Positions 47,791-56,599 of a DNA stretch of 64,000 bases are shown here, piece after piece (the stretch's first letter is position 1; the number at the start of each line of letters is the position of its first letter). The stretch is from the NCBI RefSeq assembly GCF_014489555.1, contig NZ_CP060784.1, forward strand, positions 248,001 through 312,000, written 5' to 3'. The notes beneath the pieces are model-generated. The model had not been told where the DNA came from and did not search any database. It was given only the letters and a program-made list of their open reading frames with translations. This DNA is from Hymenobacter qilianensis. Lineage in GTDB: Bacteria; Bacteroidota; Bacteroidia; Cytophagales; Hymenobacteraceae. Position numbers and translations under genes: made by a program.

Positions 47791-48261
47791 CTAATTAATA
47801 ATTTTCTTTCGGCGGCGGGCCAATGCAAAATACTTTGGTGATACCCATAGCATTCCAAACTCCTCGGAGCCGTCGCGGGCGGTGGTTTTGTGATGCATCT
47901 TATGGGCCATATTGAGAGCACGAAGGTATTCGCTGCGCGATTTGCGCCAGAATCGCAGACGCCCATGAATCAGGACATCGTGCACAAAGAAGTAAACGGT
48001 ACCGTAGGCTGCTATACCAATTCCTACCCAAAAAGGCCAGTCTTTGGTTTCTGAGCTGTACATGATAAAACCCATGGACAGGGACCCATAAAACAGAAAG
48101 AACAGGTCGTTGCGCTCAAAGCGGTGCGGATGGCGCACATGGTGCGAGCGATGCAAAAACCATAATGCGCCATGGAGCACATACTTGTGCATAAACCAAG
48201 CGACAAATTCCATTCCCAGAAAGGTGGCCGTCGATACGGCAGCGGCTGCCAGTGGTGTCAT
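47791..48261 (-). CDS. crtZ: Beta-carotene hydroxylase, CrtZ type
   Basis: This 156-residue membrane di-iron hydroxylase has the CrtZ histidine motifs HKYVLHG, HRSHHVRH, VHDVLIHGR and AHKMHHK, and about three to four membrane helices. It adds 3-hydroxyl groups to beta-ionone rings. It lies 26 bases upstream of the MerR/B12 regulator gene on the same strand, so the two are probably co-transcribed. Confidence 0.9.
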   Translation of the reverse strand: MTPLAAAAVSTATFLGMEFVAWFMHKYVLHGALWFLHRSHHVRHPHRFERNDLFFLFYGSLSMGFIMYSSETKDWPFWVGIGIAAYGTVYFFVHDVLIHGRLRFWRKSRSEYLRALNMAHKMHHKTTARDGSEEFGMLWVSPKYFALARRRKKIIN

Positions 48262-48344
48262 GTGGAGTTAACCGAGGACCCGGATGGATGTTTAAAACGT
48301 GCTTTTGAACCTCAGCTGCTGAGCTTTAGAACCTCCACATGCTT

Positions 48345-49178
48345 TCAACGATTCGCATCCGTATCGGCATCCTCCCAGGTGATTTTCTCCTTATTTAAAA
48401 AAGCGGCAATACCCCGGCGGCAGTCGTTGGAGCCGCGGGCTTCGGCGTTCATCTGGGCCGCGTAGCGCAAGCTATCTTCCAGGGGCATTTCCGGAATGCG
48501 AGCCAGCATCTCTTTGGTCATTTCCATGCTTTGGGCTGAGTTTTCGACACAAAGCCGGCGCGCAAACGTGCGCACTTTTTCAGCCAGCTCTTCTTTGGGA
48601 GCCAGGAAATTAATCAGACCAAATTCAACCGCCGCCTGGGCCGAAATAACGTCGCCGGTGAGCAGCAGGTGCTTGGTGCGGGCCTCCCCGATTTTACGCA
48701 GCAGAAACACACTCACAATAGCGGGCAGGAAGCCAATCTTGACCTCGGTATAGCCAAACTTCGCTTCGGGCACGGCAAAGGCGAAGTCGCAGATGGTGGC
48801 TAGGCCGCAGCCACCGGCCAGGGCATGACCCTGAACCTGAGCAACAACGACCTTTTTGAGCGTATAAATCTGATGGAAAAGCTGCATCAGATGGGTGGAG
48901 TCCGACAGATTATCGGTGTAGCTGAATCCTTGCAGATCCTGAATATACGCCAGGTCGGCGCCGGCGCAGAACGCGTCGCCGTTGGCGCGCAGCACCACTA
49001 CTTTGCAGGTCTCGTCGTCTTCGGCGTATTCAAAAGCCAGCTTCAGCTCCGATACCATATCAGAGTTGAGGGCATTGCGCTTTTCAGGGCGGTTGAGCGT
49101 GATGTATCCTATGGCTTCCTGGCACTCATAACGAATGTAGCGCAGGGCTTGCAGGTCCTCGGTTGGTGTGTTTTCCAT
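48345..49178 (-). CDS. Enoyl-CoA hydratase/isomerase family protein
   Basis: This 277-residue crotonase-fold enzyme has the N-terminal NRPEKRNALNS segment, the oxyanion loop FCAGADLAY and AGGCGLA, and YTEVKIGFLPA. The first catalytic Glu of classical hydratases (GGCELA) is Gly here while the second (in TEV) is present. This resembles methylglutaconyl-CoA hydratases of leucine breakdown, by recollection. ATG 49178 was chosen because the longer frame adds unrelated residues. Confidence 0.85.
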   Translation of the reverse strand: MENTPTEDLQALRYIRYECQEAIGYITLNRPEKRNALNSDMVSELKLAFEYAEDDETCKVVVLRANGDAFCAGADLAYIQDLQGFSYTDNLSDSTHLMQLFHQIYTLKKVVVAQVQGHALAGGCGLATICDFAFAVPEAKFGYTEVKIGFLPAIVSVFLLRKIGEARTKHLLLTGDVISAQAAVEFGLINFLAPKEELAEKVRTFARRLCVENSAQSMEMTKEMLARIPEMPLEDSLRYAAQMNAEARGSNDCRRGIAAFLNKEKITWEDADTDANR

Positions 49179-49326
49179 GGTCGTTGGGCTTAGCAGTGTA
49201 CGGGCAGCGCCGGGGAGTTGAGAAAAGCCCCCAGACGCCAAAGAGCCGGCGCGGTAGTCAAACCTAACAAAAATGGTGCGGTAAAAGAAACGGAACCAAG
49301 CGAAGCCGCCGCCCGCTTTCCGGAAT

Positions 49327-51566
49327 TTACTGCCTCGGCTGCTGCCGAAAAGCCCCCTGCGCGGTCACGTCGTGGGTAAGGAATCCGGCCGCGCGCAGCA
49401 CCGAATCCTGGCGGGCGACATACCAGCTCCGGCACGAAGAATCGAAGATGATGGGGGGCTTTTTGCCAAACACGGCCGCCAGCTCAGCCGGCCGCACGCG
49501 GGCATTGCGGCGCAGGATTACCACATCTACAGGCCAGGGCTGGCGGGCTGGGCTCAGATACCCCGTCACGAAAGCCAGCCGCAGGCCGCGCCACACTACC
49601 AGCACCAGTCCGTCATCGGCCTGCAAAGTAGCCGGAATGGGTGTCGCCTGCCAGCCCTGATGGTAGCTTACGCGGCGTGAAGCGCGCTGAATAGCGCCAG
49701 GCACGATGCGGTAAGTGCGCTCGGTTTCGGAAAGGGGCAGCGAATCGACGGATACGATGTCGGCGGCGGCTCCTTGCCAGAAGCCACACACCGAGCGGCG
49801 CGGAATACTGTAGATTATCAGCTCCTCATCGGTACTTGTGCGGTGGGCAGCCCACACGCGGCTGCCAGCAAATACACTCAGCAGCGCGCAGGCCAGCCCC
49901 AGCCAGGCAAGGCGTTTGACGGCCAAAAACAGGAGCAGCGAAAGGATGATGACAAACACCAGCCAGGTCTGGGGAGCCGTGAGCTGAACGCCGCTGATGA
50001 GGGCATGCGGCATTTGGCGCCCAATCCAGAAAATATATTCGTTGAACGCCCAGATTATATTTTCCAGCAGAACCGCTACCAGACGCGGCCCAGCTTCCAC
50101 ACTTGAAGCAAAGGCTGGCACCAATGCGCTGATGCCGTGCGTAATACCAGTCACGGCGAGCAGCCCCAGCCCCACATACAATGCCCCCGACGACAGCGGC
50201 ACGGCCACCAGATTGGACAACAGAAAGCTAAGCGGAAACTGGTGGAAATAATACAGGCCCAGCGGAAACGTAGCCACCTGCGCCGCCAGCGTCAGGGCCG
50301 TGGCCTGCCATATCCATTCGGCCGACCAGCCGCCGGCCAGCCACAGATAGCGCACGGGGCGCGGCTGCCAGGGCCGTTGGCGGCGGGCTGCTAACTCCTG
50401 GAAGTCAAGCCAGCCGGCGATGCGCGGCTGTAGGTACACAATGCTGAGCACGGCCAGAAAGGAAAGCTGAAAGCCTACATCGGCCAGTAAATAAGGATCA
50501 TAGCAGAGCAGCGCGAAAGCGGCCACGGCCAGTGTGTTGTACATCGTGCTTTGTCGCTCCGACACGCGCGCCACGATGATGAAGCTGAACATTACGGCCG
50601 CCCGCAGCACCGAAGCCGAGCAGCCCGTAATAAACGCGTAGCTCCAGATAACCGCCAAGCCCACGCCCGCCGACCAATATCGGAACCCCGGCGCCCCGCC
50701 AAACAACCGGCGCAACACCCAGGTAATCAAGCCAAACAGCAACCCCACCTGCAAGCCCGACACGGCCATAATGTGCGTGGTGCCGGTGTTGGCGTACGCC
50801 TGCTTGGTCTCTGAATCGATATCATTCTTGAGGCCCAACACCAGCGCCGAGGCAAGCGCATATTCCCGTTTGGCCGTGAGGTAGCGCCTAAAAACGCCAT
50901 CTAGCACCTGCGCCACCCGCAAACTGACGGCGCGCACATAGCTGGGGGGCAAAAATGCGATTTGGCGGTATTGGTCGGGGTGAATAAACTGCTGATGATA
51001 GATCTGATGGTAAGCCAGATAGCGCCGATAGTCGAACTCGCCGGGGTTGAGGGGCGCTTTGGCCGGCGTGGGCTGCCCGCGCACCAGCCACACTTCGCCG
51101 TAGCGGGGCGTGGCTACGCCCACCTCGCGCGGCACCGAAACCCGAATGCCGCCCACCGCCGTTTGCCAGCGCCCGCCAACGCGTACCGCCGATACGCGCA
51201 AGGTAGTGGCGTAGGTAGCCGGCCGCACCACCGGGTTTTCATCCACCACCGCCCGATAAAACTCCACAGGACCCTGTAACTGACTTAAATGATTGGGCCT
51301 GCGCGACTCCGTGGCCAGCTGGGCGCTGGTAAGCCCCGCCAGAAACACGACCGCCAACGCCAACAACCCCATGGCATCGTTTGCACTAGCTGAACCGCTC
51401 TTGGCAGCCCACCATTGCCCAACAACAAAAAGAGAAATGCCCCCAGAAGCCAAGGCAGCAGTTCGGGCAGCGTGTGGCCGACATACAAATAAGTCAGAAT
51501 GCCCGCCGCCAGCGCAACGACCAGCCGCACAAAAGCAAGTGGCGCCCAACTAAGCCGATTCTGCAT
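49327..51566 (-). CDS. comEC: ComEC/Rec2-type DNA channel protein (one-base frameshift here)
   Basis: With one base restored in the C5 run at 51440-51444 the frame reads LLPWLLGGISLFVVG and joins to a 746-residue protein. It has an N-terminal OB-like region after two helices, the competence domain (TGTTHIMAVSGLQVGLLFG, then CSASVLRAAVM) and many membrane helices. The C-terminal part is a degenerate beta-lactamase-like domain without the metal-binding histidines. ComEC imports single-stranded DNA in natural transformation. No other com gene is nearby. Confidence 0.88.
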
Positions 51567-51687
51567 GATAAGAAAAAAGGGCGGTGCTCCACCAAGAAAA
51601 ATTAATAATCACGGGCACTAGTAACTGATAAAAATTCAAATCACCAACTGAAAATATGTATAGCGTCTGGGGGCTTTTTTGGAAAGC

Positions 51688-51722
51688 AAAAGTCCTTCCG
51701 ACTTTACGTGGGAAGGACTTTT
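51688..51722 (-). terminator. Terminator of the acetyltransferase gene
   Basis: The stem AAAAGTCCTTCC with GGAAGGACTTTT has a loop of 11 bases. Confidence 0.85.
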
Positions 51723-51753
51723 TACTGAAAGTGTGCAGGAGCAGCACAGCGGC

Positions 51754-52200
51754 TTACGCTGTCATTGTGCCGCGCCAAATCATCTTATAATGCTCAATAT
51801 CACATTCCGTAAACTGCTCGCCCACTTTCTCAAACCCGTGGCGCTCATAAAAAGGAATGGCCCGCAGCTGAGCGTGCAAATACAGCGTGGCCTCGGGGTA
51901 AGCAGCGTGAGCATCTTCCAGCACCCGGTGCAGCAGCGCAGCGCCTACTTGCTGGTTGCGGTAGTCGGCGAGTACGGCGAAGCGCTCCAGCTTCACGCCT
52001 TTGTCGGTGGGGCGCCAGCGGGCAGCGCCGCAGGGCGTGCCGTCGGTAGCGCGGGCCAGGTAATGGGTGGCGTCGGTGCGGTCGTGCTCGTCGTATTCAT
52101 CGTTCAGGGGCACGCCTTGCTCGTGCACAAACACGGTTTCGCGGATGGTAAAGGCGTCATCAAGGTCGCGCAGGTCGGTAATTCTTTCGGCGGTAATCAT
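51754..52200 (-). CDS. GNAT-family N-acetyltransferase
   Basis: This 148-residue protein has a GNAT fold: IRETVFVHEQGV at the start, then the acetyl-CoA loop RNQQVGAALLHRVLE (Q/R-x-x-G-x-G/A type) and YERHGFEKVGEQF near the end. The layout resembles the ElaA/YjcF subgroup. The substrate is unknown. It lies alone between a terminator and the palindromic repeat at 52262-52358. Confidence 0.85.
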   Translation of the reverse strand: MITAERITDLRDLDDAFTIRETVFVHEQGVPLNDEYDEHDRTDATHYLARATDGTPCGAARWRPTDKGVKLERFAVLADYRNQQVGAALLHRVLEDAHAAYPEATLYLHAQLRAIPFYERHGFEKVGEQFTECDIEHYKMIWRGTMTA

Positions 52201-52261
52201 TAATCAGAAGTTTTGCAGATGCGGATAAGTCAAATTTCAGAGCTATTTGGCAAACAGCGTG

Positions 52262-52358
52262 ATACCGGGCGTAGAGGCACAATATTTTGTGTCTCGTCAT
52301 TGAACAGCTAATGCCTGCAACGACGAGACACAAAATATTGTGCCTCTACGCCCGGTAT
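52262..52358. repeat. Perfect 37-bp inverted repeat element, MITE/REP-like
   Basis: Arms 52262-52298 and 52322-52358 are exact complements of 37 bases around a 23-base loop. They start with ATACCGGGCGTAGAGGCAC, and each arm contains its own palindrome CACAATATTTTGTG. Similar GTAGAGRCRCAATATTTTG elements are scattered in Cytophagales genomes, as I recall. It lies between two genes and shows no target duplication. Confidence 0.85.
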
Positions 52359-52408
52359 TGCAGGTTATTTTAAGTTGAACTACCAGGTCAGCTAAGGTAC
52401 ACGAAACA

Positions 52409-52440
52409 AAAAAGCTGCTTCCTGAGAGAAGCAGCTTTTT
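52409..52440 (-). terminator. Terminator of the phoH gene
   Basis: A perfect 13-bp stem, AAAAAGCTGCTTC and complement, has a 6-base loop, with a T run on the minus strand. Confidence 0.9.
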
Positions 52441-52493
52441 GATGCATTTCTAACTAATTACCGGCCAACAAAACTGGTCAGCAGCTATTAAAG

Positions 52494-53579
52494 CTACAAC
52501 TGCTGCTCGTGGTTGACGGGCAGACTCGCATTGTTGGTTGAGGGGAAATCCGACTCAGGGCGCGAATCCGGATGCGGGCGGTACAGGTCGCGGAATGGGC
52601 GGGTGGCCTGCTCACGCTGCGTTTGCACGTCGTAGCGGTCGTAGGCGTACACGATTTCCTTGACCAAGCGGTGACGTACCACGTCCTCGGCCGTCATTTC
52701 CACAAACCCAATACCACGCACATCGCGCAGAATATCAAGTGCTTGCAGTAAGCCCGATTTCTGCTTGGTGGGCAAGTCGATCTGGCTGCGGTCACCGTTC
52801 ACCATCACCTTCGCCGTGGGGCCCATACGGGTCAAGAACATCTTGAGCTGAGATGGCGTGGTGTTCTGGGCTTCATCAAGCAGCACGAACGCATTGTTCA
52901 ACGTCCGGCCGCGCATGTAGGCCAAGGGAGCAATTTCGATGATTTTGTTTTCCTGGTAGAACTTCAGCTTTTCGGCCGGAATCATATCTTCCAGGGCATC
53001 ATAGATCGGGCGCAGATACGGGTCGACCTTCTCCTTCATATCGCCGGGCAGGAAGCCCAGGCTTTCGCCGGCCTCCACCACGGGGCGCGAGATGATGATT
53101 TTCTTGACCTCTTTGTTCTTGAGCGCCCGCACGGCCAGCGCCACCGATACATAGGTTTTACCCGTACCGGCCGGCCCCAGCGCAAACGTCAAGTCGTGCT
53201 TCATGACCGTATCCACCAGCTTCTGCTGGTTGGGCGTCTTGGCCTTGATAACGCCACCTTTGGCCCCAAATACAATGACGTCGGCTATTGAGGCCGTGGC
53301 GATAATGCGCTCTTGCTGCTCATCATCGGCGGCGGCAATGTACTCGGTCACGTTGCGGTCGGTGATGGCGCCGTACTGGTGGTAGTGCTCAATGAGCGAG
53401 GATAGAATTTCGTTAATGCGGGCAATGACAGGCGTCTGGCCCTGGATTTTTATTTCGTTACCGCGGCTGATGATTTTGCTGCCGGGGAAAGCGGCCGCCA
53501 GCTGGCGTATGTTCTGGTTGTCGGGTCCGAGGAACTCGACGAGGGAGACATTTTCGAGGGTGATGATTTTCTCGACCAA
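52494..53579 (-). CDS. PhoH family ATPase
   Basis: This 361-residue protein has an N-terminal KH-like region (about 15-75) and a PhoH ATPase domain. Walker A is GPAGTGKTYV and Walker B is VLLDEAQN, followed by TRMGPTAKVMVNGD. PhoH/YbeZ-type proteins are linked to ribosome maturation and RNA metabolism, often together with the RNase YbeY, which is not adjacent here. The start is a TTG. The last 40 residues are low-complexity and polar. Confidence 0.9.
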   Translation of the reverse strand: MVEKIITLENVSLVEFLGPDNQNIRQLAAAFPGSKIISRGNEIKIQGQTPVIARINEILSSLIEHYHQYGAITDRNVTEYIAAADDEQQERIIATASIADVIVFGAKGGVIKAKTPNQQKLVDTVMKHDLTFALGPAGTGKTYVSVALAVRALKNKEVKKIIISRPVVEAGESLGFLPGDMKEKVDPYLRPIYDALEDMIPAEKLKFYQENKIIEIAPLAYMRGRTLNNAFVLLDEAQNTTPSQLKMFLTRMGPTAKVMVNGDRSQIDLPTKQKSGLLQALDILRDVRGIGFVEMTAEDVVRHRLVKEIVYAYDRYDVQTQREQATRPFRDLYRPHPDSRPESDFPSTNNASLPVNHEQQL

Positions 53580-53650
53580 ATTATGAGTGCTTTAAGGCGA
53601 AGAAGATGATTAAAAAAACAAGCAATGGGGCGTTGGTAGGAGCAATTGCC

Positions 53651-53658
53651 TACTTTTG
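53651..53658 (+). promoter_or_regulatory. Minus-7 box upstream of the SAM hydroxide adenosyltransferase gene
   Basis: TACTTTTG matches TAnnTTTG and lies 63 bases before the ATG. The nearest TTG (53633-53635) is only 15 bases upstream, shorter than usual. Confidence 0.35.
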
Positions 53659-53721
53659 CCGCCCCCACCCCAGCTTATACCGGGGTCAAACAATAGTACG
53701 AAGAACTCAGGATTTCCGGCA

Positions 53722-54494
53722 ATGGGGTTGATTACGTTTCTGTCCGATTTTGGCTACCGCGACCATTACGTGGCTGCCGTGAAGGCGCGCTTGCTACAAT
53801 TAGCCCCCAGCAGCCCGTACTGGACATTTCTCATGCTATCGAACCCTTTAACATCGCGCACGCCTTACACGTTCTAAATGCGGTGTTTCGTGATTTCCCA
53901 ACGGGCACAGTACACCTGCTGGGCGTCAATGATTACGGTGGAGCGCAGGGGCGATGGCATGCCGTAAAGTTTGAAGGCCATTATTTTGTGGCCGCCGATA
54001 ACGGCTTGCTTACCCTGCTTACTGATGGTGGGCCGGCTGATGTAGTGCGCCTTCGCAATATGGAGACCCCCTCTCCCACCCGCGATATTCTGGCGCCTGC
54101 CGCCGTTCACTTAGCACAAGGCCATCCGCTTGAGCACTTGGGCCCCACCACCACAGAGCTATACCAGCTGCTCAACCGCCAGCTACGCATTCAGGATCAT
54201 CGCATCACCGGCCACGTGGTGCACGTGGATCATTACGGCAACCTCATCACCAATATCACTCGCACCGCTGTGGAGGCAGTAGGCCACGGCCGTACGTGTG
54301 CCGTGCATTTCGGTCGCGAAACCGTGCGCGAAATTGCCCCCCACTTTCAAGCCACCGCGCCCGGCGAAGCGGTGTGCATTTTTAACAGCCAGGAAGTACT
54401 TTGCATTGGCATCAACCAAGGCAATGCGGCCGAATTGCTGGGGCTGTATTTTGATTCTCAGGTAGATGTGCGCTTCGCTCCCGAGCCAAGCTAG
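53722..54494 (+). CDS. SAM hydroxide adenosyltransferase (DUF62 family), one-base frameshift here
   Basis: With one C restored in the run at 53804-53808, the frame reads LQLAPQQPVLDISHAI and continues to 257 residues. The family begins with ITFLSDFG and the Asp of SDFGYRDHYV, and has the central DNGLLTLL and HYGNLITNI blocks. Members split S-adenosylmethionine with hydroxide to adenosine and methionine; relatives are chlorinases and fluorinases. The halogenase-specific loop was not seen. It is divergent from phoH. Confidence 0.88.
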
Positions 54495-54611
54495 AGATCG
54501 ACATCAGGAATAGCCGATCTTATTTAAAAACTGCATTTGCAGGCTCTAAACGCACATAATATTCTGTTTATATATTATGTTAAGTTGAATGCGCCAACCT
54601 GTCATGCCTTC

Positions 54612-54635
54612 AAATGCCTCCCCTGGGGGGCATTT
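54612..54635 (+). terminator. Hairpin after the DUF62 gene using a G6C motif
   Basis: AAATGCCTCCC pairs with GGGGGGCATTT through a 2-3 base loop, followed by CTTGTTT. One arm is a copy of the window-wide motif. It lies in a 54495-54660 gap that is otherwise AT-rich. Confidence 0.6.
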
Positions 54636-54660
54636 CTTGTTTCATTTTAACTATTTCTCA

Positions 54661-54951
54661 ATGCTTATCCGAATCGTGCGCATGACGTTTGCGGCAGAAA
54701 ATACGCCTGCCTTTCTACAGCTTTTTCGCGCTACTGAACACCGCATTCGACAGATGCCGGGTTGCCAGCACCTGGAGCTTTGGCAGGATACTCATACGCC
54801 TCATATCTACTGCACGTATAGTCATTGGGAGTCAGAAGTGGCGCTCAATGCGTACCGCAAGTCGGCGTTATTCGGAGAAGTTTGGCCAGCCACCAAAGCC
54901 TTATTTGCAGCCCCGGCCCAAGCCTTTTCCGTACACCCGGTTGCCCCATAA
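54661..54951 (+). CDS. ABM-type small monooxygenase-like protein
   Basis: This 96-residue protein has a ferredoxin-like fold pattern typical of antibiotic biosynthesis monooxygenase domains: an initial strand IRIVRMTF, a helix with FLQLFRATEHRIRQMPG, then HLELWQDT and YRKSALFGEVW. Such proteins can be cofactor-free oxygenases or stress proteins; no catalytic claim can be made. ATG 54661 was chosen because the domain starts there; a longer frame from 54589 would run through the hairpin. Confidence 0.7.
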   Translation: MLIRIVRMTFAAENTPAFLQLFRATEHRIRQMPGCQHLELWQDTHTPHIYCTYSHWESEVALNAYRKSALFGEVWPATKALFAAPAQAFSVHPVAP

Positions 54952-55055
54952 CCAGTTTGGCTAGGCTAATTCCTGCTTCCTTTTGTTTCTAGAATGCTTT
55001 CATTCATAGTCACCCTTGACTAGCGAGTTCATGTCATTCTCCAACTCAGCAATTC

Positions 55056-55589
55056 ATGACCGATTACTTTGAATTCTACGATTTACCCGAGTCTTTTCTT
55101 CTGGATGAAGCTACGTTAAAACGGAAGTATTACGCCCTCAGCCGCGAGTATCACCCCGATTTTCATGCCACCGCACCGCAGGAGCATCAACAGGAAATTC
55201 TGCACCTGGCCACCCAAAACACCAACGCGTACCGCACCCTCTCCGACCCCGATCAACGTATGGCCTACATTCTGGGTCGCCATAATCTGCTGGAAGAAGG
55301 CAAACAGGAAATTCCTTCCGATTTTTTGATGGAGGTAATGGAGCTGAACGAACAGCTGATGGAGTTGGAGATGGAACCCGACCCAAATGTGGTGGCAAGC
55401 GTTGAGAATGAGGTAAATGCCATAGCCGATACCCTCGACGCAGGCATCGAACCAGTACTGGCTGGCTACCCCGGTTTGCCCCCCGATGTGCGTCCCCAAG
55501 CCCTGCAACAAGTGCGCACGTATTATTTGAAACGCCGATACTTGTTGCGTATTCGCGAAAGTCTGGCTAAGTTTGCCACCCGTTCCTGA
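55056..55589 (+). CDS. hscB: Fe-S assembly co-chaperone HscB
   Basis: This 177-residue protein has an N-terminal J-domain with the HPD motif (H33-P34-D35) and a C-terminal helical bundle (ILGRHNLLEE through LRIRESLAKF). It delivers the scaffold IscU to the Hsp70 HscA. No other isc gene is adjacent. It is followed 19 bases later by tRNA-Leu on the same strand. Confidence 0.9.
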   Translation: MTDYFEFYDLPESFLLDEATLKRKYYALSREYHPDFHATAPQEHQQEILHLATQNTNAYRTLSDPDQRMAYILGRHNLLEEGKQEIPSDFLMEVMELNEQLMELEMEPDPNVVASVENEVNAIADTLDAGIEPVLAGYPGLPPDVRPQALQQVRTYYLKRRYLLRIRESLAKFATRS

Positions 55590-55608
55590 GTCGTGGGAAC
55601 GTAGTGAA

Positions 55609-55690
55609 GCCCAGATGGCGGAACCGGTAGACGCGTTGGTCTCAAACACCAATACCGCAAGGTGTGCCGGTTCGACTCCGGCTCTGGGTA
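55609..55690 (+). tRNA. tRNA-Leu(CAA)
   Basis: This 82-base class II tRNA has acceptor GCCCAGA/TCTGGGT (first pair G-T wobble) and an anticodon stem TTGGT/ACCAA around loop CTCAAAC, giving anticodon CAA. A long variable arm follows (TACCGCAAGGTG), then T-arm GCCGG-TTCGACT-CCGGC and discriminator A. CCA is not encoded. The wobble at the first acceptor pair is mildly unusual. Confidence 0.93.
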
Positions 55691-55705
55691 CAGAGTAGCA
55701 GAAAC

Positions 55706-55758
55706 AAAAGCCTGAGAAATCGATAATCTGGAAGCAGATGCGGTTTTTCAGGCTTTTT
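55706..55758 (+). terminator. Hairpin after tRNA-Leu
   Basis: AAAAGCCTGA (55706-55715) pairs with TCAGGCTTTT (55748-55757), followed by a T. The loop is 32 bases. It overlaps the most upstream ATG of the next gene, supporting its later start. Confidence 0.55.
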
Positions 55759-55788
55759 GCATTCAGTGATTTAAAGCATTCACTCCGA

Positions 55789-56514
55789 ATGACTCATTTA
55801 GAGATTGGCGGTTTTCAGATAGAGCTAGTGCGCAAAAACATTCGCACGCTACGCTTGACGGTATATGCCCCCGATGGCAAAGTGCGCGTGGCTGCCCCCA
55901 TGCGTATGCCCGCCAGCACTATCGAAGACTTCATAATAGCGCGCCAAGTCTGGATTCTGAAGCACCAGGCAAAATTCGCGGCGCGGGAGCGACCTGTCGC
56001 GCATGCCTACGTCTCGGGCGAAACCCATTTCTATCAGGGGCAAGGCTACGAATTGCAGGTGCTGGCTACGACGGGGCGGGCCCGCGTGGCGCTGCGCGAG
56101 GAACTGGGGCAGTTGGAGCTGCACTTACCAGCAGAAAGCACGGCCGCCCAACGCCAGCAACACTTAGTCTGTTGGTATCGGGCGCAGCTGAAAGAGCAGG
56201 TGCCAGCGCTGCTGGCTAAGTGGGAGCCTGTAGTAGGGAAGCAGGCTACTACCTGGGGCGTGAAGCAAATGAAAACTCGCTGGGGTACCTGCAATATTCA
56301 GGCAAAGCGGATCTGGCTTAATCTGGAGTTGATAAAATGCCCCCCACGCTGCCTGGAATACGTGGTAGTGCACGAGTTGGTACACCTGCATGAACGCTAT
56401 CACAACGCCCGCTTCTGGGGCTTCATGGACCAGTTTATGCCCGATTGGCGAACCCACAAGGCAGAGTTGAGCCAAATAACACTGGGCCCGGCTGCGGGGG
56501 CGGATGCAGATTAA
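55789..56514 (+). CDS. YgjP-like M48 metallopeptidase domain protein
   Basis: This 241-residue protein has the YgjP/DUF45 (SprT-like) layout: a beta-rich N-terminal half starting IEIGG-like, then TTWGVKQMKTRWGTC and the zinc motif HELVHLHE with a downstream histidine in NARFWGFM. The second half of the fold matches predicted metallopeptidases whose substrates are unknown. ATG 55789 was chosen because an earlier ATG at 55738 lies inside the tRNA hairpin. Confidence 0.85.
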   Translation: MTHLEIGGFQIELVRKNIRTLRLTVYAPDGKVRVAAPMRMPASTIEDFIIARQVWILKHQAKFAARERPVAHAYVSGETHFYQGQGYELQVLATTGRARVALREELGQLELHLPAESTAAQRQQHLVCWYRAQLKEQVPALLAKWEPVVGKQATTWGVKQMKTRWGTCNIQAKRIWLNLELIKCPPRCLEYVVVHELVHLHERYHNARFWGFMDQFMPDWRTHKAELSQITLGPAAGADAD

Positions 56515-56542
56515 AATATTGTTGTCAGTATAGCTTACATAC

Positions 56543-56580
56543 AAAAATGGCCCGGAAGCAGGAAGCTCCCGGGCCATTTT
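56543..56580. terminator. Bidirectional terminator between the YgjP-like and SDR genes
   Basis: The 12-bp stem AAAATGGCCCGG and complement lies between the convergent genes. Confidence 0.9.
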
Positions 56581-56599
56581 CAGGTATTTGACTTATTTA

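Noticed and set aside
55738..55788. Earlier ATG for the YgjP-like peptidase
   Set aside because: It lies within the hairpin that follows tRNA-Leu, and the family's first strand begins at the later ATG.
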